Position numbers and translations under genes: made by a program. Under the pieces are notes generated by a model that was given only the letters and a program-made list of their open reading frames with translations, ran no database searches and was not told the origin of the DNA. A DNA stretch of 54,957 nt, taken from contig RHGE01000042.1 in NCBI GenBank assembly GCA_004296775.1, positions 1-54,957 on the forward strand. Reading direction: 5' to 3'. Every line of letters starts with the position of its first letter. Positions within the stretch are counted from its first letter, which is position 1. Shown in pieces: positions 1 through 9,069 of the stretch. This stretch comes from Marinilabiliaceae bacterium JC017 (GTDB taxonomy: Bacteria > Bacteroidota > Bacteroidia > Bacteroidales > Marinilabiliaceae).

Positions 1-2
1 CC

Positions 3-56
3 GATTTTCATTGCATACTCAATGAAAATCACCCCTCCTAAATCTTTTAGGAGGGG
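3..56. other. Two adjacent perfect hairpins
   Basis: Two perfect 11-bp stems lie back to back: positions 3-13 pair with 20-30 around a 6-base loop, and 32-42 pair with 46-56 around a 3-base loop (C4 T C2 T A3 against its complement). Neither is followed by a clear T run, so they are not textbook terminators for either strand, but the second is GC-rich enough to stop or protect a transcript arriving from outside the window. Confidence 0.6.
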
Positions 57-1129
57 AAAGTAATGACCGGGCGAAAAGAAAAGGGATTACGAGTATTTGA
101 ATTTTTTTAGTAGATGTGTAGAACTATCCTCTCTGCATCCCTTTGGATCTGCGGGAATCTGAATGAAACCAAAGGTACAGGTAGCGTCAATTTAGAGTTA
201 TCTTACCTTTTGTTAGGATGTCAAGCCTTGAAGACTCTGCTTGGCCTTCGTGTAGTGTGATTTTATATTTTAATCTGCAGGTAATACAATCGATCCTTAG
301 TATAAAAGCCCGGCCCATAGGAATATCCATCATCTACTAATCAATACTAAGTAGTTAATGCTAATCTTCAACAATTAACTGTCCTCTACTAATGCGAATC
401 TTCGATTGAAACCTTCTAATTCCTATTTATATATGAATGACATCCACCCCTAATCACAGAACGGTTATTCAATATTACACCTTTCGGGATAGGATTGTCC
501 GAAGGACAAAAATGTTAATAATCCCGCGTAAAGGCCGGGGATAGTGTTAATAACCTGTATTGTCAAAATAAATTAATATTAACCAATGTGCTCAAGCCGC
601 ACGGGCTTTTACTTTTTTGCTACAGCGAAAAAAAGTAAACAAAAAACGCCGCCGCTCACAATAAATAACTAAAATTTAACTCCTTTCCACTGAAAGAAAA
701 TAACTCGCTTCGCTCAAACAGATTTTCTTTCTTAACGTTCCACTCCGCTAAATTTCTAAACGTTATTTCTTGTAGGCGGGATGCCCAATTAAGCCCCTAT
801 ATTCCAAAAACATCACGAATACACGGTAACTATTAACTTTATTCGTCTTAAGCATTAGTAATTGTATGAGAATCATTTCATAATTCAAGATATTATGAGA
901 TTACCAATGCTCTTGATATAAGTAGATCTAATGTCTATTATCTAACGATCTATTGTCTTGTCAAAACAATAAATTAAAGGCAACATCTCCCAAAGAGACT
1001 TTTTATCAGGCTATTCCTAAAAAACATAGATCATTAATGGTTAATAATATTAAAAACAGCCCCGAAAGTGAGTTAAATTAATTTGTATTTCTTACAGATG
1101 AGATGAATTCCAACCCTTTATTCGCATAA
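57..1129. other. Non-coding region with nested dispersed repeats
   Basis: No credible gene is visible in this stretch. 57-458 shows nothing I can name. 459-553 and 1050-1127 match, in order, a continuous stretch at 38281-38452. Between them sits a roughly 490-bp segment that includes a 295-bp repeat also found at 7829-8123. The 8-mer GTTAATAA occurs at both ends of the intervening segment (546-553 and 1040-1047). Confidence 0.5.
557..851 (+). repeat. Dispersed non-coding repeat R1, copy 1
   Basis: This 295-bp element recurs, same orientation, at 7829-8123 (close copy) and about 3777-4030 (diverged copy). It is built of hairpins: AAGCC-GCAC-GGGCTT near 593-610, a T-rich/A-rich stem (TTTACTTTTTTGC against GCGAAAAAAAGTAAA), and GAAAGAAAAT against ATTTTCTTTC. 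There is no transposase and no shared reading frame. It resembles the structured intergenic repeats common in Bacteroidota genomes. It could act as a transcription terminator or RNA-stabilising element, or be a non-autonomous mobile repeat. Confidence 0.75.
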
Positions 1130-2362
1130 TTACTTAAAGAATAGGTATCCCAATGAAATCGCTGCGATGATACCGGCCAGATCGGCAATTAAGCCGCACG
1201 CCACGGCATGCCGGGTCTTTTTAATGCCAACAGACCCAAAATAGACAGCCAGCACATAGAAAGTTGTTTCGGTTGCCCCCTGCACAGTACAGGCAATGCG
1301 TCCCACAAAAGAATCAGGGCCATGCGCTTCCATGGCGTCCAGCATCATTCCGCGGGCTCCGCTCCCACTAAGGGGTTTCATCAGCGCGGTTGGTAAAGCC
1401 CCCACAAACTCGGGATCACCCCCCAACCAAACCACAAACGCTTTGATGCCATCCACCAGAAAGTCCATACTGCCGGAAGTTCGGAATACACCTATGGCCA
1501 CTAGAATGGCCACCAGGAACGGAATAATTTTAACCGCAATCTGAAATCCTTCTTTTGCTCCTTCAATAAATGCTTCGTAAACATTCACCTTTTTTCGCAG
1601 GGCCATTAATATGAACGCCACAATGATGGTAAATAAAATAACATTGGCCCCTACCAGAGAAACATCCTTTACTTGCTCTTTCGGCATGTTGCTCAACCAG
1701 TAAATAAGCCCGCCCACGGCCGTGGAGAAGCCTACCAGGTAAGCCATAATCACTTTATCCCATAACTTAATGTGCTGCACCAGCGAGACGGCAATCACCC
1801 CCACGATGGTAGAGAAAAAAGTAGCTAAGAGGATAGGCAGAAAAATATCCGCTGGGTTTGCCGCTCCATATTGGGCCCGGTAGGCCATGATGGTAATGGG
1901 AATAATGGTTAAACCCGAAGTATTCAGCACCAGGAACATAATCTGGGCATTGGAGGCGGTATCTTTATTGGGATTGGCCTGTTGCAGCTCTTTCATGGCT
2001 TTTAAGCCCATGGGGGTAGCTGCATTATCGAGCCCCAGCATATTGGCGGCAATATTCATCATCATACTGCCGTAAGCCGGATGATTCTTGGGAAGCTCCG
2101 GAAAAAGACGGCTGAAGAAAGGCCCGATGGCACGTGACATAACAGCCACCATGCCTCCTTTTTCTCCAATGCGCATTAACCCCATCCAGAGCGATAACAC
2201 ACCGGTTAATCCCAATGAAATATTAAATCCCGTTTTAGAATATTCGAATGTGGCTTTTATCATCTCCGGAAAAACCTCCATGTCTCCCAAGAAGATCAAT
2301 CGTACTAATCCAACAACAAAAGCAATTAAAAAAAAAGCAATCCAGAGATAATTAAGGGCCAT
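1130..2362 (-). CDS. Nucleoside-recognition (Gate) domain membrane protein, SpmA-SpmB fusion
   Basis: A 410-residue integral membrane protein in which an SpmA-like half (about residues 1-190) is fused to an SpmB-like half (about 240-410), each with the paired hydrophobic segments of the Gate/nucleoside-recognition fold. Landmarks are GLDNAATPMG in the first half and KPLSGSGARGM followed by CTVQGATETTFY in the second. In Firmicutes the two halves are separate sporulation proteins. The fused form is usual in Bacteroidota, which do not sporulate, so the sporulation name should not be transferred. The substrate is unknown; the family is suspected to move small solutes. The ATG start at 2362 gives a normal first membrane helix. 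It is transcribed away from the repeat-filled region 1-1129. The family assignment is firm and the function open. Confidence 0.88.
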   Translation of the reverse strand: MALNYLWIAFFLIAFVVGLVRLIFLGDMEVFPEMIKATFEYSKTGFNISLGLTGVLSLWMGLMRIGEKGGMVAVMSRAIGPFFSRLFPELPKNHPAYGSMMMNIAANMLGLDNAATPMGLKAMKELQQANPNKDTASNAQIMFLVLNTSGLTIIPITIMAYRAQYGAANPADIFLPILLATFFSTIVGVIAVSLVQHIKLWDKVIMAYLVGFSTAVGGLIYWLSNMPKEQVKDVSLVGANVILFTIIVAFILMALRKKVNVYEAFIEGAKEGFQIAVKIIPFLVAILVAIGVFRTSGSMDFLVDGIKAFVVWLGGDPEFVGALPTALMKPLSGSGARGMMLDAMEAHGPDSFVGRIACTVQGATETTFYVLAVYFGSVGIKKTRHAVACGLIADLAGIIAAISLGYLFFK

Positions 2363-2383
2363 ATAATTAGTTATTTAATAAGA

Positions 2384-3100
2384 TTATCGGGCAAAGAATG
2401 GTGTTGTAGTAGAAACTTCGTTGTATTCTTTCGCCCAAATCCGAAGGTTATCCACCTTACAGGCATCATCAAAAGAACCAAATCCAATCAAGCCCGGCTC
2501 AAACGGATCACTATCCGTTTCAAGTACCAATTCATCATTCAGGAAAACCCGTACTGTTTTTGTTGCCTGCAACCGCTCCACTCGCACATGGTGCCACTTA
2601 TTAATGCCCCAAATAACGCCTTTATTGTGGCAAGTACCTATTCGCTGTGGTTTATCTCCTTTCATCACAAAAACATTGTGACTTTTCCGGTCGGCCCTGG
2701 AGGCCAGCTGCGCATAGTAAAAATGATCGGCGTCTTTGATCCCGAACAGAATGCAGATATCCAGCAGGGAATAATCCTTACCATTTTGCATCACATCAAG
2801 TTCCATCACAAAGTCAGTCCACTCATATCCTTTCAAAACGGCCATGATTTCCGGTCCTGCATGAGCACTCACATAGTTTCCTTTCCCCAAACACTTAAGA
2901 CATTTACCAGACTTACCATTTTGCGACACCAGCCATCTGTCCCGGTCTGTGAACTCAAAATCTTTCAGGTCTTTTTCTTTACTAAAGCCCTGGGAGTAGA
3001 CTACCTTATAATCTTTTGACAACTTAACCGGCGTTTGAGCACTGAGAGACACTGCAAATACAGAAACGACAACAAATAAAAATAACCGAATTTCAGTCAT
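2384..3100 (-). CDS. Secreted lectin-fold (LamG/DUF1080-like) protein
   Basis: A 238-residue protein with a clear signal peptide (MTEIRLFLFVVVSVFAVSLSAQ, cleavage near residue 22). The rest has the features of a concanavalin-like beta-sandwich: a strand pattern ending in FVMELDV, then YYAQLASRADRKSHNVF, WHHVRVER, VRVFLNDELVLE and GLIGFGSFDDACKVDNLRIW, the signature of LamG/DUF1080-type carbohydrate-binding or glycoside-hydrolase-like domains. It ends shortly after that last motif, so the mature protein is probably just this one domain. The gap to the next minus-strand gene at 2362 is only 21 bp, so it may be cotranscribed with the SpmA-SpmB fusion. No catalytic residues can be assigned by eye. 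Confidence 0.7.
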   Translation of the reverse strand: MTEIRLFLFVVVSVFAVSLSAQTPVKLSKDYKVVYSQGFSKEKDLKDFEFTDRDRWLVSQNGKSGKCLKCLGKGNYVSAHAGPEIMAVLKGYEWTDFVMELDVMQNGKDYSLLDICILFGIKDADHFYYAQLASRADRKSHNVFVMKGDKPQRIGTCHNKGVIWGINKWHHVRVERLQATKTVRVFLNDELVLETDSDPFEPGLIGFGSFDDACKVDNLRIWAKEYNEVSTTTPFFAR

Positions 3101-3231
3101 ATTAAAACGTGTTTTGATACAATGGATTTTAGCAAATTACACAAAGAAACAATGCGACATTGATTTATCCAAAATGAATTAAGTCATAAAAGCAATTATC
3201 GCACCTTAACCGTTAGTTATGCCGTTTGAAA

Positions 3232-3756
3232 TTATTTGGATTTATTACTGTTTTTCAGCTCCTCCACGGACCGCTTAAGCTTATACTCTTCATGGGGTGC
3301 TCCAAATTCTTTGCAGGTAATGTTATCAACCGGTATCTTCCACACCTTCACATTCCTTACGGCCGGATCACTATATTTAAATACTTTATCAGAGTAGTTA
3401 GCCATCAGGATATGCAACGCTTCCCGTTTCTCTTCCATATCTTCCACAAACGTCACCTGACCGGTAGCAATCACACTCTTGGACTTCATGCGATAGCTGC
3501 AAGCCACCTCGGGATGTTGAAAAGCCATCTCATGATCAGTGGAAAAGGTCACACACACATTATTATTATTCTTTAATATATCAATAATACGTCCTTCCGG
3601 TGCTGAATGCATATAAATAACATTGTCACGGAACCCAAAATTCATTGGCAACACATAGGGCTTATTTTCCTCGTCCACAACACCTGCAAAACAGATATCA
3701 CATTTGTGGATGATGGCGGCTATTACCTCCTGATCGGTATGATTAATAGTTTGCAT
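3232..3756 (-). CDS. Pyridoxamine 5'-phosphate oxidase-fold flavoprotein
   Basis: 174 residues with the split-barrel FMN-binding fold of the PPOX/Nim family: CDICFAGVVDEENKPYVLPMNF at the start (substrate and flavin side), VIYMHSAPEGR, NNNVCVTFSTDHEM, SVIATGQVTFVEDMEEKREAL and a C-terminal VWKIPVDNITCKEFG. Members bind FMN or, in some branches, heme or F420, and include nitroimidazole reductases and general stress flavoproteins. Nothing in the sequence narrows the substrate. The ATG at 3756 fits the usual family length (150-175 residues). Upstream it abuts dispersed repeat copy 2; downstream lies the secreted protein at 2384. It is a stand-alone gene by the look of the spacing. Confidence 0.85.
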   Translation of the reverse strand: MQTINHTDQEVIAAIIHKCDICFAGVVDEENKPYVLPMNFGFRDNVIYMHSAPEGRIIDILKNNNNVCVTFSTDHEMAFQHPEVACSYRMKSKSVIATGQVTFVEDMEEKREALHILMANYSDKVFKYSDPAVRNVKVWKIPVDNITCKEFGAPHEEYKLKRSVEELKNSNKSK

Positions 3757-3776
3757 AGTTATTTGCTTTTATACAT

Positions 3777-4030
3777 TACTGTCCAAAATATATTAGTACT
3801 AACCAATGTGCTCAAGCTGCACGGGCTTTTATTTTCTTTGCTACATCCAAAAAAAGTATACAAAAAAGGCTGACGCTCACAACAAATAGCTAAAACTTAA
3901 TTCCTTCCCTCTGAAAGAAAATAATTCGCTCCGCTCAAACAAATTTTCTTTCTTAACATTCCATTCCGTTAAATTTCTTACCGTCATTTCCTGAAGGCGG
4001 AATACCCAATCAATCTCTTATAATCACAAA
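3777..4030 (+). repeat. Dispersed non-coding repeat R1, copy 2 (diverged)
   Basis: This fills most of the gap between the pyridoxamine-oxidase-fold gene and dnaG. It aligns with copies at 557-851 and 7829-8123 over the hairpin core (ACCAATGTGCTCAAGC, then the T-rich/A-rich stem, then GAAAGAAAAT...ATTTTCTTTC) but has more substitutions and loses similarity after about 4012. It reads in the same orientation as the other two. No gene lies in 3757-4099. Confidence 0.65.
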
Positions 4031-4099
4031 TCACTCTCAACTAGCTAAAAAGAATGTACTTTACTTACTTATTTGAATATTTCAGGCCCATTGCGATTT

Positions 4100-6052
4100 T
4101 TAAACGATTGTGCGATTACCCAATATCTTTGAAATAACTGCTTTCACCTTATTCCAGGTTTGGATTTCCTGCATTAAAGACATCATTGCTTCTATATCAT
4201 GCGCTTCTTGCAATTGTTTTAGTGCCTGCATCTTTTCATCCAGCAACACCCGCACCTTTTTCAGTTTTAACTCAGCTACCACTTTGGGCACCAAGTCACA
4301 CAACAGGTCTTCCTCCTTTTTTACCTCGGCAAACTTACTGTGTAATTTACTTAGTTCATATTCTTTACCTATCAGATCGGAAGCCAACTGGCTCACCTCT
4401 GTCTCTGTGTTGTTGACAAAGAAACGCATGGCCGAGAAGTCATCCGTCTCATGGTGATGCGCATAAAGATCAAGCACCTTATTATATAAAGGATTGACAC
4501 TTAATAAATCATCTTGCTTCAGCTCATTAAGCACATATTGCCCCACCGTTATATTTACCGTTTCCCCCTCTTCATCTTCTTCAAACAAAATAACATGGCC
4601 AAACTTCATTAAATAGCGCATAACCACGCGTTCTTCCAATTCAAACGGATTGTTGGCCGCCAATACGGCCCGATCAGCAGCAGCCACGGCCGAAGCCGTT
4701 GGTGAAGCGGTCGGTGCCACGCGAGGCGTAGAGCCACTCTCATAACGCTTCTTAAACAGCTTACGTATCTCACCATATAGGATTTTCTCATCCACCTGAA
4801 GTAAACTGCTACACTCTTTAATGTATACCGATCGGGTAATATTCTCAGGAATCACGGCAATGCTCCGTACAATATCCTGAATGAGTTGAGCTTTTCTCAC
4901 CGGGTCATTTTTTGCATCTTTCAGCAAAAGGCCGGTCTTAAATTTTATAAAGTCGGTTTGATGCTGGTCAATATAAGTGGTCAGCTCCTCGCCCGAATGT
5001 TTTTTAGCAAATGAATCGGGGTCATCCCCTTCGGGTAATAATAACACTTTCACATTCATCCCCTCAGCCAGCACCAGGTCAATTCCGCGCAAAGACGCTT
5101 TAATACCCGCCGGGTCGCCATCGTATATAATGGTCACATTCTTAGTAAACCTGGAAATTAACCGTATTTGTCCGGCTGTAAGGGCCGTTCCCGACGAAGC
5201 CACCACATTGGTAATCCCGGATTGATGAAATGACAACACATCGGTATATCCTTCCACTAAAAAACACCTATCCTGCCGCGTCATCTCTTGTTTGGCGAAG
5301 AAAATACCATACAACACCTGGCTCTTATGGTAGATATCCGATTCGGGAGAGTTAAGATACTTCGCAGCCTTGGCATCACTGCGTAAAATACGTCCGCCAA
5401 AAGCAATCACCTTGCCGGCCAGGCTATGAATAGGAAAAATTACCCGTCCCCGGAATCGATCTCCTTTATAGTCATCCCTCACCACCGACAAACCCGTCTT
5501 ATCCAGGTATTCCAGTTTGTATCCCTGCTTTTGAGCCTCTAAAGTAAGGGCATCACGTTTCTCCGGCGAATATCCCAACTGAAATTTGGTAATAATATCA
5601 TCCCTGAAACCCCGTTGCCGGAAATAGCTTATCCCCACCGACATCCCTTCATCGGTCTCCTGCAGCTGATGAATAAAAAACTTCCTGGCATAATCGGTCA
5701 ACACCAACATACTCTCCCGCTCATTCTTCTGCTGCAGTTTTTCCGGCGATAACTCCTCCTCTTCAATATGAATATGAAATTTCTTACCCAGGTATTTTAT
5801 CGCATCAATAAACGACATCTGATCATGCTCCATCAGGAAATTCACCGCATTTCCCCCTTTGCCACACCCAAAACATTTAAAAATACCTTTATGTGGCGAG
5901 ACGATAAATGATGGCGTCTTCTCATTATGGAACGGACAATGCCCGATGTAATTGATCCCCCTCTTCTTCAGGTGCACAAACTCAGAAACCACATCGGTTA
6001 TCTGGCTATTGGCCGTTTCCATCACCCGCTCTATCGTTGCATGATCAATCAT
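4100..6052 (-). CDS. dnaG: DNA primase DnaG
   Basis: 650 residues with the three parts of bacterial primase. A CHC2 zinc finger at the N-terminus has ligands C39, H42, C60 and C63 (motifs HCPFHNEKTPSF and KCFGCGKGG). The catalytic core with a Toprim domain follows; it shows VEGYTD (acidic glutamate), SSGTALT and the metal-binding YDGDPAG. The C-terminal part, expected to contact the DnaB helicase, is poorly conserved by eye and contains an alanine-rich linker near 450. It makes RNA primers at the replication fork. The ATG at 6052 gives the standard N-terminus. A good promoter match lies at 6185-6216 on the minus strand. Confidence 0.97.
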   Translation of the reverse strand: MIDHATIERVMETANSQITDVVSEFVHLKKRGINYIGHCPFHNEKTPSFIVSPHKGIFKCFGCGKGGNAVNFLMEHDQMSFIDAIKYLGKKFHIHIEEEELSPEKLQQKNERESMLVLTDYARKFFIHQLQETDEGMSVGISYFRQRGFRDDIITKFQLGYSPEKRDALTLEAQKQGYKLEYLDKTGLSVVRDDYKGDRFRGRVIFPIHSLAGKVIAFGGRILRSDAKAAKYLNSPESDIYHKSQVLYGIFFAKQEMTRQDRCFLVEGYTDVLSFHQSGITNVVASSGTALTAGQIRLISRFTKNVTIIYDGDPAGIKASLRGIDLVLAEGMNVKVLLLPEGDDPDSFAKKHSGEELTTYIDQHQTDFIKFKTGLLLKDAKNDPVRKAQLIQDIVRSIAVIPENITRSVYIKECSSLLQVDEKILYGEIRKLFKKRYESGSTPRVAPTASPTASAVAAADRAVLAANNPFELEERVVMRYLMKFGHVILFEEDEEGETVNITVGQYVLNELKQDDLLSVNPLYNKVLDLYAHHHETDDFSAMRFFVNNTETEVSQLASDLIGKEYELSKLHSKFAEVKKEEDLLCDLVPKVVAELKLKKVRVLLDEKMQALKQLQEAHDIEAMMSLMQEIQTWNKVKAVISKILGNRTIV

Positions 6053-6455
6053 TCCGGTTTGTAATTATTAAGATTATTGACAGGGAACAGGCATTAAATT
6101 TCTCACTCCTTTTCCTGTTATGGCTGGAAAATTTAATGAAATCCCATTTGAAAAATGTACAAATAAGGTTGGAAAAGGAAAGCACAAAGATAAAAAAAGG
6201 GTTGAGCTCCCACCAATCACCCGCGCTTTAAAATGGAGAACCCATCAAGCTGCTTTCTATCCCTTTCATCTTAAAAAAAAACTACAATACACCATACATT
6301 ACCGTCAATCATTCGAAAAAACCGGGAGATACTCAAAAACTTCACATACCGTTCATGCCCCTAAAAAATGACGCCTTCACAGTAAGTAAAGACATTAACT
6401 GATCTCACAATTTTTTCGTTATTTTACGTTTTAAAATAAACCAATACCCGAATCA
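6053..6455. other. Intergenic region between dnaG and the sirtuin gene
   Basis: This 403-bp gap separates two divergent genes. Short open frames in it have no recognisable protein features and I treat it as non-coding. It holds a minus-strand promoter for dnaG and presumably the plus-strand promoter of the sirtuin gene, which I cannot place with confidence. Confidence 0.45.
6185..6216 (-). promoter_or_regulatory. Predicted dnaG promoter
   Basis: On the minus strand TATCTTTG (6192-6185) is a perfect match to the Bacteroidota -7 element TAnnTTTG, with TTG 21 bases further upstream (6216-6214). Transcription would start near 6178, giving a leader of about 125 bases before the dnaG ATG at 6052. 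Confidence 0.5.
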
Positions 6456-7139
6456 TTGAAAAAACTGGTCATTTTAACCGGAGCCGGCATGAGCGCCGAA
6501 AGTGGCATCAAAACATTCCGCGAAATGGGTGGCCTGTGGGACCAATACAATGTCACCGAGGTGGCCAGCCCTGAAGCCTGGCACAACCACCCCCAACTGG
6601 TTCTTGACTTCTACAATCAACGCCGCAAGCAGCTCTTCGAATCACATCCTAACGCCGGTCACCTGGCACTTGCTGACCTGGAGACCAATTTTGAGGTACA
6701 AATCATTACCCAAAACGTAGACGATCTGCATGAACGGGCCGGTAGCAGCCATATCCTCCATCTGCATGGGGAACTAAAAAAAGTAAGGAGTACTATTGAT
6801 CCGTCACTCATCTATGAAATGGATCACTGGGAATTAAAACTTGGTGATACCTGCGAGAAGGGTTCTCAGCTTCGCCCCCATATTGTTTGGTTCGGCGAAG
6901 CGGTGCCAGCCATGGAAGCAGCCATCAACCTGACAAAAAAGGCCGACATCTTTGTGGTAATCGGCACGTCACTCAATGTGTACCCGGCTGCCAGCCTGTT
7001 GGCTTATGTCCCCGACCATACTCGTACCTATCTGATTGATCCGGGCATGCCTAACTACACACCCAACCCAAATCTCATTCACATCAAAGAAAACGCCTCC
7101 AAAGGCATCATCTTATTAAAAAAAACACTTAACCTGTAA
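6456..7139 (+). CDS. cobB: Sir2-family NAD-dependent protein deacylase (CobB type)
   Basis: 227 residues covering a complete sirtuin core: GAGMSAESGI (NAD binding, 9-18), TQNVDDLHERAG (86-95), catalytic H104 in HLHGEL, LRPHIVWFGE and IGTSLNVYPA. Y53 and R56 form the Y-x-x-R motif of class III sirtuins, which is known to bind succinyl and malonyl groups, so desuccinylase/demalonylase activity is the best guess. Of the four zinc-binding cysteines usual in sirtuins only C133 remains, so zinc is probably not bound. The start is TTG at 6456; no better in-frame ATG precedes the glycine-rich loop. It is followed 11 bp later by the outer-membrane protein gene. Confidence 0.92.
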   Translation: MKKLVILTGAGMSAESGIKTFREMGGLWDQYNVTEVASPEAWHNHPQLVLDFYNQRRKQLFESHPNAGHLALADLETNFEVQIITQNVDDLHERAGSSHILHLHGELKKVRSTIDPSLIYEMDHWELKLGDTCEKGSQLRPHIVWFGEAVPAMEAAINLTKKADIFVVIGTSLNVYPAASLLAYVPDHTRTYLIDPGMPNYTPNPNLIHIKENASKGIILLKKTLNL

Positions 7140-7150
7140 CAATCCATATC

Positions 7151-7801
7151 ATGAAAAAATTTCTAATACCCTCAATCATCACCATATCCCTCTTGCTTTT
7201 AAGCCACATCAACCTTTCAGCACAGGATTTTGTGGCCGGTCCCAAAACCGGTATCTCCTTCACCCAGGTAGATGGCGACTCTTATGCCGGCTTTAACAAA
7301 ATAGGTTTTAACCTGGGTGGTTTCGTCTACCGCCGTCTATCCAAAAGATGGGACGTACAATTTGAAATCGAATATTTGCAAAAAGGAAGTAAAAAGACGC
7401 CGGATGTGGAAATAGGGGATTACAATGATTACCAGATGAAACTTGGCTACATCCAGTTCCCCATCTTGGCCCGTTATAAAATAAAAAAATTCTCCCTGGA
7501 AGGCGGGCTCAGCATCGGCGCCCTCATTCATGAAGAAGAATGGGTAGACGGAGCAGAGATCCCGGAAGATAAAAAGGTATCCTTCCAAACCATGGAGTAC
7601 GCCACCATTTTTGGCGCCAATTACAACATTACCGATCGGTTATGGGTCAATGCCCGGTTTTCCTATTCCATCAACCGCATCAGGATTCCCTACGACGGTG
7701 ATATCCCTATCTACAATCCGCATTGGGACAAACGTAAAGCAGGCCAATACAATGATATCATTGTAGTCAGTGTTTATTATGCATTGAATAAATTACTGTA
7801 A
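7151..7801 (+). CDS. PorT-family outer-membrane beta-barrel protein
   Basis: 216 residues with a signal peptide (about residues 1-24, ending LSAQ) and alternating hydrophobic strands typical of small beta-barrels: KTGISFTQVDGD, GFNLGGFVYRRLS, WDVQFEIEYLQKGSK, LGYIQFPILARYKI, FSLEGGLSIGALI, ATIFGANYNIT and WVNARFSYSINRI. This pattern is the outer-membrane beta-barrel family that includes PorT. The C-terminus ends in a short strand (VVSVYYALNKLL), as expected for barrel insertion. The specific role is unknown; many paralogues exist per genome. It sits 11 bp behind the sirtuin gene and could share its transcript. Confidence 0.8.
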   Translation: MKKFLIPSIITISLLLLSHINLSAQDFVAGPKTGISFTQVDGDSYAGFNKIGFNLGGFVYRRLSKRWDVQFEIEYLQKGSKKTPDVEIGDYNDYQMKLGYIQFPILARYKIKKFSLEGGLSIGALIHEEEWVDGAEIPEDKKVSFQTMEYATIFGANYNITDRLWVNARFSYSINRIRIPYDGDIPIYNPHWDKRKAGQYNDIIVVSVYYALNKLL

Positions 7802-7828
7802 CGCCCAAAGATTAATGACTATAAATCA

Positions 7829-8123
7829 GTATTGTCCAAATAAATTAGTATTAACCAATGTGCTCAAGCCACACGGGCTTTTACTTTTTTTCAACAGCAA
7901 AAAAAAGTAAACAAAAAACGCCGCCGCTCACAATAAATAACTAAAATTTAACTCCTTTCCACGGAAAGAAAATAACTCGCTGCGCTTCAAACAGATTTTC
8001 TTTCTTAACGTTCCAATCCGTTAAATTTCTAAACGTTATTTCTTGTAGGCGGAATGTTCAGTAAATCCCCTATATTCCAAAACATCATTAATCCACTGTA
8101 ACTATTAACTTTATTCGTCTTAA
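7829..8123 (+). repeat. Dispersed non-coding repeat R1, copy 3
   Basis: This 295-bp copy is close to 557-851 throughout, including the shared 3' tail TAACTATTAACTTTATTCGT. It occupies almost all of the gap (7802-8149) between the converging outer-membrane protein and comF genes, which fits a role in transcription ending there. Orientation is the same as copies 1 and 2. Confidence 0.75.
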
Positions 8124-8149
8124 CTATTAATCATTTAGGACACGAATAA

Positions 8150-8851
8150 TTATAAATAAGCACAGGCAAGCGTCGCCACACGTACGGTTGCCGGTTGTGC
8201 CTTTTGAATCGCCACCACACAGGCCTCCAGCGTAGACCCGGTTGTTACCACATCATCCACCAACAAGATGTGTTGATTGGCAATGGCCGTTTCATCTGTT
8301 ACAGAAAAGATCCCTTCCACATTCTGCCACCTTTCAAATTTGCTTTTCTTCGTTTGAGAGGCCGTATGAACATTTCTCACCAAACAAGTAGTATTAATTT
8401 CCATGTCGGTAGTTTTAGCCATGCCCCGGGCAATCACTTCACTCTGATTAAATCCTCGCAACCGTAATTTCCTGAAATGCAAAGGAACGGGAATAATAAC
8501 CGTGGAAGAATTAAATCCTGAAGCCTTTTTTAATACCCCACCAAACTGTCTGCCCAATTCATACCCCAAATATTTATTCCCATGGTACTTTACTTCATGA
8601 ATCAGCCGTTGCACCTTCTCCTCTTTCCGGTAATAATACATTGAAGTTGCCCCATCCAACTTTACCTTACCCCAGAAAAGCTGTTCCACCGGATTATCAG
8701 CCAAACACTCGAAACCTGTTTTGGGTAAACGTTGCAAACACCTGTGACATATCTCCATCTCGAAAACAAAAAGACTATTACCACAAACCAGGCAGACATG
8801 GGGAAAAACCAGCTCAATGAAGGCTTTTAATTGATTATATATCTTCATCAT
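8150..8851 (-). CDS. comF: ComF-family phosphoribosyltransferase-like protein
   Basis: 233 residues with the two ComF hallmarks: an N-terminal zinc-ribbon with C20, C23, C35 and C38 (CLVCGN and ICHRCL), and a C-terminal type I phosphoribosyltransferase domain with the PRPP loop ILLVDDVVTTGSTLEAC. The middle contains YYYRKEEKVQRLIHEVKYHG and IIPVPLHFRKLRLRGFNQSE, which are strongly conserved in the family. In naturally competent bacteria ComF works with the ComFA helicase in DNA uptake; in Bacteroidota it is near universal and its substrate is unproven. The ATG at 8851 is preceded by a second methionine codon order (MMK), and either may be used. Confidence 0.93.
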   Translation of the reverse strand: MMKIYNQLKAFIELVFPHVCLVCGNSLFVFEMEICHRCLQRLPKTGFECLADNPVEQLFWGKVKLDGATSMYYYRKEEKVQRLIHEVKYHGNKYLGYELGRQFGGVLKKASGFNSSTVIIPVPLHFRKLRLRGFNQSEVIARGMAKTTDMEINTTCLVRNVHTASQTKKSKFERWQNVEGIFSVTDETAIANQHILLVDDVVTTGSTLEACVVAIQKAQPATVRVATLACAYL

Positions 8852-8969
8852 ACCTTTATAATTCTAACAAAAAGTTACAGGCCTCAGGCAACCATTTCAA
8901 ACCTGATGATTTAACATTCCTTTAACCAACTCATAACCCGTCATTAATAATCAGTTAACATAGCTCTCT

Positions 8970-8977
8970 TAGATTTG
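8970..8977 (+). promoter_or_regulatory. Predicted promoter -7 element for the 9070 gene
   Basis: TAGATTTG matches TAnnTTTG exactly. The -33 region is weak. Transcription would begin near 8984, about 86 bases before the ATG at 9070. Confidence 0.4.
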
Positions 8978-9069
8978 TCACAAAACAATTCGACTAATTA
9001 AAACCAACATGTAACAAGCCAAAATGATAATATGTTGCATCGAGTAATAAAAAAATAAAATAGAGAAAG

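Noticed and set aside
6037-6371. Small lysine-rich frames upstream of the sirtuin gene
   Set aside because: They overlap the dnaG promoter region and show no conserved motif or signal.
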